This document shows positions 8,522 to 16,519 of a DNA stretch of 32,264 nucleotides, in pieces. Positions within the stretch are counted from its first letter, which is position 1, and every line of letters begins with the position of its first letter. Position numbers and translations under genes: made by a program. The notes beneath the pieces are model-generated. The model saw only the letters and a list, made by a program, of their open reading frames with translations. It had not been told where the DNA came from and ran no database searches. The stretch is from Candidatus Mesolinea sp. UBA5823. GTDB lineage: Bacteria; Chloroflexota; Anaerolineae; Anaerolineales; Anaerolineaceae. Location: assembly GCA_002417685.1 (NCBI GenBank), contig DICP01000018.1, positions 11,057-43,320 on the forward strand. Direction: 5' to 3'.

Positions 8522-8765
8522 CCCAATCTGTTAGGGATTGGTGCCAAGCTGAGTGAAGATGGCGTATCGGTTATTGTAGGCGTGAGTAAGAGCAAAAGGG
8601 CCACTGTTTACGTAGGACTGAGGGTGAGCGTGAGGTTATGTCGGTCGCTAGGGCCAAGTGATATCAACAAGAGTTGAGAAAAGAAGAGGTGAGCTGTCCG
8701 GCTTTTAGCCTCAATTTTTATAATTCTTAGCCTTTATCCTGTATCCGAAAACACCGATAATTCGT

Positions 8766-8774
8766 TGCTATAAT
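8766..8774 (+). promoter_or_regulatory. Extended -10 promoter of the hom operon
   Basis: TGCTATAAT contains a perfect -10 hexamer at 8769-8774 with an extended TGn. No matching -35 hexamer was seen. The predicted start near 8781 leaves a short leader carrying AGGA (8795-8798), seven bases before the hom ATG. The preceding 8522-8760 stretch holds only decayed Thr/Pro coding pattern and AT-rich sequence. Confidence 0.55.
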
Positions 8775-8805
8775 TAGCCATTGAAATAAACAACAGGAAA
8801 CCATT

Positions 8806-9849
8806 ATGAAGACGATCGATTTAGCACTGCTTGGATTTGGGAATGTCGGTAAGGCTTTTGCCCGCTTGCTGACCGCGAAAAAGCAGGAGTTACAAGAACA
8901 ATTTGGATTTAATTCGCGCATCACCGCAATCGCAACCGGAAGCCATGGGGTTTGCCTTGACCCAAACGGAATCGATGAGCAAAACTTACTCAACCTTTTG
9001 GCCAGCAAAGACCCGTTAGACTTGTCTGTTTTGGATAAGATGGCCTTTCATGGGGATATGTTCGATTTCATTCAGCAAGCTCCCGCCCATGTATTGGTCG
9101 AAACGACTCCTGTAAATCCGCGCTCCGGCTTACCTGCGCTGGACTATCTGCGGGCTGCAGCAAAACGAGGACTTCACCTCATCACTGCCAACAAAGGTCC
9201 GGTGGTCTACGGTTTTCGGGAACTGACCGAGCTAACCAAGGAACATGGGCGCCTCTTTCGGTTTGAATCTACGGTAATGGACGGTGCTCCAATTTTCTCG
9301 CTTTTCCGGGGTCCGCTCGCAGGGGCAAAGCTGCATGGCTTTTATGGGATTCTCAATTCCTGCACTAATCTGCTGCTTGACCGCATGCGTGGGGGTGAAA
9401 CTCTCGAGCAGGCAATTGCCTATGGCGCTTCGATTGGCATCACTGAGACTGACCCTAGTAATGATGTTGATGGATGGGACGCTGCTATCAAAGTGGCAGT
9501 CCTTTCGAACGTTTTGATGGGCCAAAACCTGACCCCCATGGATGTAAAACCGATCGGTATCCGCAGGATCACACCCGAAATGATTTCAACTGCAGAATCC
9601 CAAGGAAAGCGTTGGAAGCTAGTCTGCCAGGGAGGCTGGCAGGATGGGCACTATCAGGTTAGCGTAAAGCCTGAAATGGTGGGGCCAAGCTCTCCGCTTT
9701 ATACTGTTGATGGAACCTCTTCTTATGTGAACTTTGCACTGGACGTGCTCCCTGGATTGGGCATTTTAGAGACAGATCCCAGCCCTAAAACAACGGCATT
9801 CGGGCTTCTGGCGGATCTGATCGACATTGTAAAGAGTGAGACCAGATGA
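8806..9849 (+). CDS. hom: Homoserine dehydrogenase (short form, no ACT domain)
   Basis: This enzyme reduces aspartate-4-semialdehyde to homoserine with NAD(P)H, at the branch leading to threonine and methionine. The 347-residue protein begins with a nucleotide-binding GFGNVG motif (residues 10-15). ITANKGPVV near 126-134 and the substrate-region segment GITETDPSNDVDGWDAAIK match the homoserine dehydrogenase family. There is no C-terminal ACT domain, so threonine feedback through that domain is not expected. The ATG is preceded by AGGA at seven bases and an extended -10 promoter. The stop overlaps the folK start by four bases (ATGA), so the two are translated together. Confidence 0.95.
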   Translation: MKTIDLALLGFGNVGKAFARLLTAKKQELQEQFGFNSRITAIATGSHGVCLDPNGIDEQNLLNLLASKDPLDLSVLDKMAFHGDMFDFIQQAPAHVLVETTPVNPRSGLPALDYLRAAAKRGLHLITANKGPVVYGFRELTELTKEHGRLFRFESTVMDGAPIFSLFRGPLAGAKLHGFYGILNSCTNLLLDRMRGGETLEQAIAYGASIGITETDPSNDVDGWDAAIKVAVLSNVLMGQNLTPMDVKPIGIRRITPEMISTAESQGKRWKLVCQGGWQDGHYQVSVKPEMVGPSSPLYTVDGTSSYVNFALDVLPGLGILETDPSPKTTAFGLLADLIDIVKSETR

Positions 9850-10325
9850 GCATTGCCTACCTAGGGCTTGGAACTAATCTGGGCGACCGTAAACAAAACA
9901 TTAGCAAAGCCATTGAAGCAATCTCGCTGAAAATGAGTATCTTTAAGCAATCTTCACTCTACGAAACAACAGCCTGGGGGTACACAAACCAACCCGACTT
10001 TCTCAACCAGGTGATTCAGGTTGAGACTAATTTAAGCCCGCTCCGCTTATTGAATTTCCTCAAGAAAACTGAGGTAGAGCTGGGACGAGTCGAAAACTTT
10101 CGCTATGGACCCCGCCTGATCGACATCGACATCCTTTTTTACGATGATTTGATAAAAACTACAAGTCGCCTAGAAATCCCTCACCCAAAAATCCCAGAAA
10201 GGGCTTTTGTTTTAGCGCCTCTAAATGAGATCGCGCCTGGATACGTTCACCCAGTTTTGAAGAAAACGATAGCAGAACTGTTGGCAGAGCTTCCGAATAA
10301 GACTGGAGTATGGCTATGCGAGTAG
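9846..10325 (+). CDS. folK: 2-amino-4-hydroxy-6-hydroxymethyldihydropteridine pyrophosphokinase
   Basis: FolK transfers pyrophosphate from ATP to 6-hydroxymethyl-dihydropterin in folate synthesis. At 159 residues it has the standard length. It shows the opening LGLGTNLGDR, the SSLYETTAWGY substrate region, the signature RYGPRLIDIDILFYDD with its metal-binding aspartates, and the closing IPHPKIPERAFVLAPLNEIAP. Its start overlaps hom by four bases and its end overlaps the next membrane-protein gene, so it lies in the middle of a three-gene transcript. No other folate gene is present here. Confidence 0.96.
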   Translation: MSIAYLGLGTNLGDRKQNISKAIEAISLKMSIFKQSSLYETTAWGYTNQPDFLNQVIQVETNLSPLRLLNFLKKTEVELGRVENFRYGPRLIDIDILFYDDLIKTTSRLEIPHPKIPERAFVLAPLNEIAPGYVHPVLKKTIAELLAELPNKTGVWLCE

Positions 10326-12121
10326 CGCTGGCTTTTTTGGCGGTCTGTCTGCCTGGTTTGGCTTGGTGGCTTTGGCTGGGAGACCATAAACAAGATGGTG
10401 GCGAGGCTCTGGCGCGAATATTTGCGGTTAGTGCTAGTGTCATAACTCTCGGAGCCTTGGCCTTTTATACGGTCAGGCTCAAAATTACCCCCCTGGCAAT
10501 CGGATTATTTCTAAGCTTATTCATTGGGCTAGTATTGACCGGCTTGATCCACAGTTGGAAAACCGCATTCAACAAGACTTGGTTAATCGCTTTGGTTATG
10601 CTGGCTATTTTTACCATCTGGCGAATTTGGCAAGCACGGGAATTGGTCTTCCCCAATTGGGTCGACTCTCAACACCATGTCTTGATCATCCGCAAGATTA
10701 TAGAAAATGGCGGGTTGCCTAGCACGCTCGAACCTTATCTGCCTGGACCTTTTTACTATCACTTTGCATTCCATGCGGTTACTGCGTTTTTCTCAGCATT
10801 GAGCGGTTTAGCTCCGGAAGGGGCTGTTTTGGTTTTGGGGCAAGTGATAAATGCCTGCGTTGGAATCTCAGTTTATGCTCTGGCGAAGGCTATAGGCAAA
10901 GATTGGCGGATTGGGGCGATGGCAGCGTTTTTTGTCACCTTCGCGACCAAAATGCCGGGTTACTACCTGACTTGGGGGCGCTATACTCTCCTAACGGGGG
11001 TAATGATATTACCGGTCGCAATGGCGGAGGTGATGCAGGTGAAGGACCGTCATGAACACTGGTGGCAAATGACAGGATTGACCCTCCTAACCGCCGGCAC
11101 CCTGCTCAGCCATTACTTCACTGCTTTTTTGCTCGCGCTCTTCCTGGTCATACTTGCCTTGCTTTGGCTTGTGCGCAGCCTAAAAGCCAAGCAGTTCCAG
11201 TGGAAAGAGTTGGCTGCGCTGGCGCTGCCGGCTTTGGGTGGACTGGTTTTAGTTTCGCGCTGGTATTGGCGCGTGTTCCGCTATTCACTCGGAGTCTTCC
11301 ACCCAGCTGTCACTCTCTCAGCAGGAGCGGCTGGAGACGTCAATCAGTGGCATTACTATTGGACGCTGGTGGGTCCATACAGCGGATATGTCGTTCTGGC
11401 ATTGGCGCTTATCGGCGCGCTAGCAAGTCTTTTCCACCAGAAAACGCGTGGGCTCGCCTTATGGGCCCTGCTCGTGGCATTTTTGGCATTGCCATTAGGG
11501 CTGCACATAGCACCCTTCCGCAGTGACCACTTTGCGCTCGTGCTATTTTTACCAGCCTGCAGCTTAGCCGCCTTAGGCTTGGAGTGGGCAAGCGGTCTGT
11601 TCCGGCGGCCATGGCCGCCGGCGGGGATTTCAGCTGGCATCACAGCTCTCGTGGTTTTTATGCTTATCTTTGGCGCTCAACAAACTTGGAACGTGGTCAA
11701 TCCGGACACCATCCTGGCAGACCAGGCCGACCTGGCAGCCTTGCAATGGATAGACACTCATACGCCTCAGGATGCGCGTTTCTTTATCAACACCACGCCT
11801 TGGGGGTATGAGCTTTACCGCGGCGTAGATGGAGGCGCATGGATTATGCCCTACACTGGCCGCTGGTCGCTGGCACCGACTATTTTTTACACTTTCGGCG
11901 GAGATAAGGCATTCAAAGCTCAAATGAGCGCTTGGGGAGAGAAAGCTGCTAACCTCAAAACTTGCGACGAAGACTTTTGGGGACTGGTGCAGGAGGCTGA
12001 TCTCCAATACCTCTACATTCGCAAGGGCAAAGGCAGCCTGCAGGCTGACGCATTGCGAGACTGCACCGGCCTCAAACAGCTTTATTCTGCCGGCGGTGTG
12101 AGTATTTGGTTGATTGAGTAG
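10316..12121 (+). CDS. Large polytopic membrane protein, GT-C-like
   Basis: About 601 residues with some twelve hydrophobic segments across residues 5-460, then a soluble C-terminal part of about 130 residues. The first large outside loop has NWVDSQHH followed by PYLPGPFYYHFAFHA, a layout typical of GT-C glycosyltransferases with an acidic catalytic residue. I assign no sugar or family number. Two ATGs compete: 10310 and 10316. GGAG at 10305-10308 stands seven bases from the second but only one from the first, so I chose 10316, ten bases inside folK. Why it is cotranscribed with hom and folK is not evident. A promoter for the next operon begins about 55 bases after its stop. Confidence 0.72.
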   Translation: MRVALAFLAVCLPGLAWWLWLGDHKQDGGEALARIFAVSASVITLGALAFYTVRLKITPLAIGLFLSLFIGLVLTGLIHSWKTAFNKTWLIALVMLAIFTIWRIWQARELVFPNWVDSQHHVLIIRKIIENGGLPSTLEPYLPGPFYYHFAFHAVTAFFSALSGLAPEGAVLVLGQVINACVGISVYALAKAIGKDWRIGAMAAFFVTFATKMPGYYLTWGRYTLLTGVMILPVAMAEVMQVKDRHEHWWQMTGLTLLTAGTLLSHYFTAFLLALFLVILALLWLVRSLKAKQFQWKELAALALPALGGLVLVSRWYWRVFRYSLGVFHPAVTLSAGAAGDVNQWHYYWTLVGPYSGYVVLALALIGALASLFHQKTRGLALWALLVAFLALPLGLHIAPFRSDHFALVLFLPACSLAALGLEWASGLFRRPWPPAGISAGITALVVFMLIFGAQQTWNVVNPDTILADQADLAALQWIDTHTPQDARFFINTTPWGYELYRGVDGGAWIMPYTGRWSLAPTIFYTFGGDKAFKAQMSAWGEKAANLKTCDEDFWGLVQEADLQYLYIRKGKGSLQADALRDCTGLKQLYSAGGVSIWLIE

Positions 12122-12176
12122 TCTATGCAACATTCATCTTGCCAATTATTATGTTTAGACCAAAGTTTCCTTACCG

Positions 12177-12206
12177 TTGACAAGACCTCACTGCCTGGTT
12201 GATAAT
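12177..12206 (+). promoter_or_regulatory. Sigma70-type promoter of the sulfate-activation operon
   Basis: A perfect -35 TTGACA at 12177-12182 is followed after 18 bases by GATAAT at 12201-12206. Transcription would begin near 12213. This excludes the upstream in-frame TTG at 12199 as the TSUP start and favours the ATG at 12238 with its strong AGGAG. Confidence 0.65.
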
Positions 12207-12237
12207 AACTCAAATTTGGATAAGTCCAGGAGTAGGA

Positions 12238-12990
12238 ATGGATTTCAACTTAATTCTCGTGATCATTGTGGGTTTTATTGCCCAAATGATTGATGGCAGC
12301 TTAGGCATGGCTTATGGCGTGAGCGCCAATAGCTTTTTGCTCGGCGTAGGCTTGCCGCCAGCCATTGCCAGCGCCAGTGTCCATTCCGCGGAAATCGTTA
12401 CCACTGCTATTTCTGGCATTGCTCACTGGCATGAGGGGAATACCGATCGGCGCATGGTGCTCTCCTTGTTGATCCCTGGCGTCATTGGCGGCGCTTTAGG
12501 GGCTTATATTCTTACCAACATTGATGGCAATAAAATCAAACCCTATATCACTATTTACCTCTTGCTGATGGGAATCCGCATCTTGGTGAAAGCTTTCAAC
12601 GGTGCGCAGCTTTCTGAAGAAAAGCAAACCTCAAAATGGCTGATCCCCTTAGGTCTAGTCGGCGGCGTTTCAGATGCTATTGGTGGCGGGGGATGGGGGC
12701 CGATTGTCACCAGCACCCTTATTTCCAGCGGTCATGCACCCCGCAAAGCTATCGGTTCAGTCAATTTTGCTGAGTTTTTCGTGACCATTGCAGAAGTGAT
12801 TGTATTCATTACTTCGCTCTCATTTGTAGAAAACTGGCGTTACATTGTGGCCCTCTTGATTGGGGGCGTTATCGCTGCTCCCTTGGGTGCGCGTATCACT
12901 AGGAAAATCCCAGCTAAAACCCTGATGATTATGGTCGGCATCTTGATAATTGTCCTGCAGCTGCGCACGCTTTATCAGATTTACTTTTAA
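12238..12990 (+). CDS. TSUP-family (TauE/SafE) membrane transporter, probable sulfate/sulfur-oxyanion carrier
   Basis: The 250-residue protein has about eight membrane helices in two similar halves, as in the TauE/SafE family. Half one carries GFIAQMIDGSLGMAYGVSAN and HSAEIVTTAISGIAHW. Half two repeats the pattern as GGVSDAIGGGGWGPIVTS and GSVNFAEFFVTIAEV. The family moves sulfite, sulfate, sulfoacetate and other small organic anions. Here it begins an operon with cysC, cysD and cysN and is three bases from cysC, so sulfate uptake is the simplest role, though export cannot be ruled out. AGGAG at 12228-12232, five bases from the ATG, fixes the start. Confidence 0.85.
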   Translation: MDFNLILVIIVGFIAQMIDGSLGMAYGVSANSFLLGVGLPPAIASASVHSAEIVTTAISGIAHWHEGNTDRRMVLSLLIPGVIGGALGAYILTNIDGNKIKPYITIYLLLMGIRILVKAFNGAQLSEEKQTSKWLIPLGLVGGVSDAIGGGGWGPIVTSTLISSGHAPRKAIGSVNFAEFFVTIAEVIVFITSLSFVENWRYIVALLIGGVIAAPLGARITRKIPAKTLMIMVGILIIVLQLRTLYQIYF

Positions 12991-12993
12991 GCA

Positions 12994-13590
12994 ATGGCAG
13001 AAAACCTTACTCCTTTTTCGCATCACATTCCCCTCGCAGTGCGCGAGCGGATCAACGGTCATAAAGCCTTAGTGCTTTGGTTCACTGGCCTTTCGGGCAG
13101 TGGTAAGAGCTCGATCGCTGGCGCATTGGAAAGCATACTCGTCGAGCGCTACCAGGCGCATACCTGCTTTTTGGATGGTGACAGCCTGCGCTCTGGGCTC
13201 AACCGTGACTTGGGATTTTCGGATGCCGACCGCACGGAAAATATCCGCCGGGTGGGTGAGGTGGCTCGCCTGATGTTCGAGGCTGGGTTGCTCACGCTGG
13301 TGGCGTTTATCAGTCCCTTTGCCCGTGATCGCGAGCGGGCACGTGCGCTCGTGCCGCCTGGGCGCTTTTGGGAGATTTATGTGGACTGCCCTATAGAGAT
13401 TTGCCAAAGGCGAGACCCAAAGCAGCTTTACCGGCGCGCAGGGCAAGGAGCAATTGCCGATTTCACAGGTATCAGCTCAGTTTATGAGCCGCCGCTGCAC
13501 CCCCAGCTTGTGCTGCACTCAGACCAATTTGGAATTGTTGAATGTGCCGAACAGGTCTTGGCACGCATGCTCGAAAACGGGGTATTATAG
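12994..13590 (+). CDS. cysC: Adenylyl-sulfate kinase (APS kinase)
   Basis: CysC phosphorylates adenylyl sulfate (APS) to PAPS, the sulfuryl donor. All key elements are present in the 198 residues: P-loop GLSGSGKS (32-39), DGDSLRSGLNRDLGFS (61-76), RTENIRRVGEVARL (80-93), the catalytic-serine motif FISPF (105-109) and DPKQLYRRA followed by FTGISSVYEPP. It is therefore an intact stand-alone kinase, in contrast to the degenerate copy fused to CysN downstream. It lies three bases after the transporter gene and about 30 bases before cysD in the same transcript. Confidence 0.96.
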   Translation: MAENLTPFSHHIPLAVRERINGHKALVLWFTGLSGSGKSSIAGALESILVERYQAHTCFLDGDSLRSGLNRDLGFSDADRTENIRRVGEVARLMFEAGLLTLVAFISPFARDRERARALVPPGRFWEIYVDCPIEICQRRDPKQLYRRAGQGAIADFTGISSVYEPPLHPQLVLHSDQFGIVECAEQVLARMLENGVL

Positions 13591-13619
13591 CTTTATGGCT
13601 GTAACTTTTGAGGAGTATT

Positions 13620-14501
13620 TTGGACCACTTACATGAACTAGAAAATCGTAGTGTCTACATTCTGCGGGAAGCTTACGCTAATATTAAATCTCTGGGAATG
13701 CTGTGGTCCATGGGTAAAGATAGCACCGTGCTGCTGTGGTTAGCCCGTAAAGCTTTTTTTGGACATATTCCTTTCCCGCTCATTCACATTGATACGCATT
13801 ATAAGATCCCGGAAATGATCCGCTACCGCGACCAAATGGTGCGCGAGCTACATCTAAACATGATCGTAGGCTCTAACTTAGAGGCGCTCGAGGCTAAAAA
13901 CACCTTTCCGGATGGCGCACTGGACCGTCTAAGCTGCTGTGCCACACTCAAGACGCAAGCGCTCAAGCAAACGCTCGACGGTACAGGTCCGCGGTTTCGC
14001 TTTAACCACGAAAAAGGAATCTATGAACGTGAAGAGCATCCCACACCCTTTACCGGTGTGATTGTGGGTGTGCGTGCCGATGAGGAGGGCTCGCGTTCTA
14101 AAGAACGTGTTTTTTCAGCTCGAGACGAGCAAAACGAGTGGAATGTTGCTAATCAGGCCCCCGAATTTTGGAACCAGTTCAAGACGGAATTTGCCCCGGG
14201 CACCACTGTGCGTGTGCACCCGCTGCTAGATTGGACTGAGCTGGATATTTGGGAGTACATCCGTGCAGAAAACATCCCTACGGTTTCGCTCTATTATAAT
14301 CACGGCGATGGCAAGCGCTACCGCTCCTTAGGTTGTTACCCTTGCACTTTTCCAGTCGAATCTGACGCGCGCAATGTGGATGAGATTATCGAAGAGCTAA
14401 GCGTGGGCAAGTTCGCCACCATCGCTGAGCGCTCCGGCCGGGCGCAGGATAAGGATGACGGCGGCTCGCTGGAGACCTTACGACGGGACGGATACATGTG
14501 A
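13620..14501 (+). CDS. cysD: Sulfate adenylyltransferase subunit 2
   Basis: CysD is the catalytic ATP-sulfurylase subunit; with CysN it makes APS from sulfate and ATP. The PP-loop motif SMGKDSTVLLWLARKAF, HIDTHYKIPEM, the DRLSCCATLKTQAL segment, GVRADEEGSRSKER and the C-terminal YRSLGCYPCTFPVES are family hallmarks. The length of about 293 residues fits. No ATG is available near the expected N-terminus. A TTG at 13620 gives LDHLHELENRS and has GAGGAG (13610-13615) four bases upstream; an in-frame TTG at 13608 would add four residues but overlaps that site. I chose 13620. The stop TGA shares its A with the cysN ATG at 14501, so the two subunits are translationally coupled. Confidence 0.94.
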   Translation: MDHLHELENRSVYILREAYANIKSLGMLWSMGKDSTVLLWLARKAFFGHIPFPLIHIDTHYKIPEMIRYRDQMVRELHLNMIVGSNLEALEAKNTFPDGALDRLSCCATLKTQALKQTLDGTGPRFRFNHEKGIYEREEHPTPFTGVIVGVRADEEGSRSKERVFSARDEQNEWNVANQAPEFWNQFKTEFAPGTTVRVHPLLDWTELDIWEYIRAENIPTVSLYYNHGDGKRYRSLGCYPCTFPVESDARNVDEIIEELSVGKFATIAERSGRAQDKDDGGSLETLRRDGYM

Positions 14502-16321
14502 TGACACAAACTCTACCCCAAGAAAGCATGAACATCGTCTTCGTAGGGCATGTAGACCATGGCAAGAGCACGATCGTGGGCCGCTTACTGGCTGATACCA
14601 ACTCGCTGCCCAAGGGCAAGTTGGAAGCGCTGCAAGCCGATTGCGCTCGCCGCGGAGTGCCCTTTGAGTATGCTTATCTCATCGATGCACTCAAAGATGA
14701 GCGCACACAAAATATCACCATTGATACCGCGCGCATATTCTTCAAATCCAAATTGCGCGAGTATCTCATCCTAGATGCGCCTGGGCATATTGAATTTATC
14801 AAGAATATGGTGACGGGAGCCTCCCACGCGGAAGCAGCGGTGCTGGTGATCGATGCACATGAAGGCGTGCAAGAAAACTCCCGCCGGCACGGTTACCTGC
14901 TGGGCATGCTGGGCATTAATCAGGTCGTGGTGGCGATCAATAAGATGGATCTGGTCGGTTATGACCAAGCCGTGTTTGAAGCCGTGAAGAAAGAATATAG
15001 CGCCTTTCTTCAGACTATCGGCATCACCCCTGCTGCTTATATCCCTCTGAGCGGGCGTGAGGGCGACGGCGTCGCTTCTCACAGCCCTGCTATGCCGTGG
15101 TATACGGGCAAGACGCTTCTGGAGGCATTGGATGCCTTTGAAAAGCACAAACCGCTGGTAGACCGCCCATTGCGCATGCCCGTGCAGGACGTGTACAAAT
15201 TCTCGGAGGATGGCGATCAGCGCCGTATTGTGGCTGGCACCCTCTCGAGCGGTACGATGCGCCCTGGGGATGCTTTGGTTGCTTACCCCTCGGGCAAACG
15301 CACCCATGTTGCAGAGCTGGTCACTTTTAACCAAAGTTCGCTCAGCCAAGCTGAAGCCGGCGAAGCCATTGGTTTCACCATGCAAGAACAAATTTACCTG
15401 AGGCGCGGGGAAGTTATTTGCCATCCGGATGAGCCTGCGCCTGAAGTGAGCACGCGCCTGCGTACGAGCCTTTTTTGGATTGGCGAGCAGCCGCTACAGA
15501 TGGGGAAAGACTACCTGCTCAAGGTGGGCACTGCCAAGGAAAATGTGCGCGTAGAGGCCATCCATCATGTGTTGGATGCTGCTACCTACGACCTGTTGGA
15601 AAGCTCGGACGAGGTCAGCCGGCACATGGCTGGGGAAGTCACCCTGAGGGCTCGGCACCCCATCGCCTTTGATGTGGGTACCCAGCTCCCCGAGACCAGC
15701 CGCTTTGTGTTGGTGGATGGCTATGAGATCGCTGGGGGCGGCAGGATCTTGGAAGCCCTGCCCGATGAAGACATGCACCTGCGGCAAGAAGTCTACCAAC
15801 GCGACCAAAAGTGGGTGCAAGGCATCCTCACTGCCGGCCAACGCGCCCAGCGCTTCAATCAGCAGCCTGCACTGATCATTATCACTGGTGAGAAAGGCAT
15901 GGGCCGCAAGCGCTTAGCTGCACACTTGGAGCAGCACCTGTTTACGGAAGGCAGTCTGGTTTATTATCTCGGCATCGGTTCAGTCATTCATGGCGTCAAC
16001 TTTGACCTGACAAACCGCTCCAAACCCGAGGAGTGGGCTGAACATGTGCGCCGTTTTGCCGAAGTCTGCCATTTGCTGCTTGACACCGGTCTAATTTTGA
16101 TTGTCACCGCCATTGAACTGACCAGCGCAGATGTGAAAATCCTAAAGACCATCATCAACACCGAAATTATCCAAACTATCTGGCTGGGAGATAAGATCAC
16201 CACGGACCTGGTTCCAGATATTCACCTTAGGCTGAACGAGGATGAAGAGACCCAGTTGGCGCGCATCAAAGCGGGCATCGAGGCGGCCGGCGTGGTCAAT
16301 GGAGCGCACGAAATCCCCTGA
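14501..16321 (+). CDS. cysN: Sulfate adenylyltransferase subunit 1 fused to a degenerate APS-kinase-like domain
   Basis: CysN is the GTPase that energises APS formation by CysD. The G domain shows GHVDHGKST (17-24 region), DAPGH (92-96) and NKMD (147-150). Elongation-factor-like beta-barrels run to about residue 430. Residues about 455-606 are laid out like an APS kinase, as in NodQ-type fusions, but with the essential residues replaced. The P-loop reads GEKGMGRKR (463-471, Lys to Arg and Ser to Lys). DGD has become GIG (491-493). The catalytic serine position is glutamate (E539 in TAIELT). This tail is thus probably non-catalytic and may be structural or regulatory. The intact kinase is cysC upstream. 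A GTG one codon earlier (14498) is possible. It ends the sulfate operon. Confidence 0.93.
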   Translation: MTQTLPQESMNIVFVGHVDHGKSTIVGRLLADTNSLPKGKLEALQADCARRGVPFEYAYLIDALKDERTQNITIDTARIFFKSKLREYLILDAPGHIEFIKNMVTGASHAEAAVLVIDAHEGVQENSRRHGYLLGMLGINQVVVAINKMDLVGYDQAVFEAVKKEYSAFLQTIGITPAAYIPLSGREGDGVASHSPAMPWYTGKTLLEALDAFEKHKPLVDRPLRMPVQDVYKFSEDGDQRRIVAGTLSSGTMRPGDALVAYPSGKRTHVAELVTFNQSSLSQAEAGEAIGFTMQEQIYLRRGEVICHPDEPAPEVSTRLRTSLFWIGEQPLQMGKDYLLKVGTAKENVRVEAIHHVLDAATYDLLESSDEVSRHMAGEVTLRARHPIAFDVGTQLPETSRFVLVDGYEIAGGGRILEALPDEDMHLRQEVYQRDQKWVQGILTAGQRAQRFNQQPALIIITGEKGMGRKRLAAHLEQHLFTEGSLVYYLGIGSVIHGVNFDLTNRSKPEEWAEHVRRFAEVCHLLLDTGLILIVTAIELTSADVKILKTIINTEIIQTIWLGDKITTDLVPDIHLRLNEDEETQLARIKAGIEAAGVVNGAHEIP

Positions 16322-16366
16322 GCCCCTTTTTAAGGTGGGCTATATAAGGCTGAGGTACCTTTTTTT
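16321..16366 (+). terminator. Weak terminator candidate after cysN
   Basis: A five-pair hairpin (AGCCC 16321-16325 with GGGCT 16337-16341) is followed by a small AAGG/CCTT stem and seven T residues at 16360-16366. Each stem is weak, so termination is uncertain. The remaining bases up to 16519 hold no recognisable gene; a TATGAT at 16413-16418 could be a -10 box for the next operon, without a convincing -35. Confidence 0.3.
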
Positions 16367-16519
16367 GGTATTTGGAGGTTAGTTACCTCTGCGGCAATCG
16401 ACATAATTGCGGTATGATAGGTGCAAGCCGAATAAGCGGCGCTTGGGAAATTTAGTTGCTAATTAATCGCTGAGCGCTCCCTTGCTTTGATATTTTTATA
16501 TGCCGACCTACAGGTATCG

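Noticed and set aside
11062..11526. 154-codon open frame on the + strand
   Set aside because: It is a shifted frame of the large GT-C-like membrane protein and is rich in Arg, Ala and Pro as expected for a shadow.
11630..12133. 167-codon open frame on the - strand
   Set aside because: Antisense to the C-terminal part of the GT-C-like protein, without ribosome site or motifs.
12199..12237. TTG start giving a longer TSUP transporter
   Set aside because: It lies within the predicted promoter, and the ATG at 12238 has a strong AGGAG.
14771..15424. 217-codon open frame on the - strand
   Set aside because: It is antisense to the cysN GTPase domain; its length reflects the high GC and codon pattern of cysN.
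15494..15841. 115-codon open frame on the - strand
   Set aside because: It lies wholly inside cysN on the opposite strand; no family features were seen.
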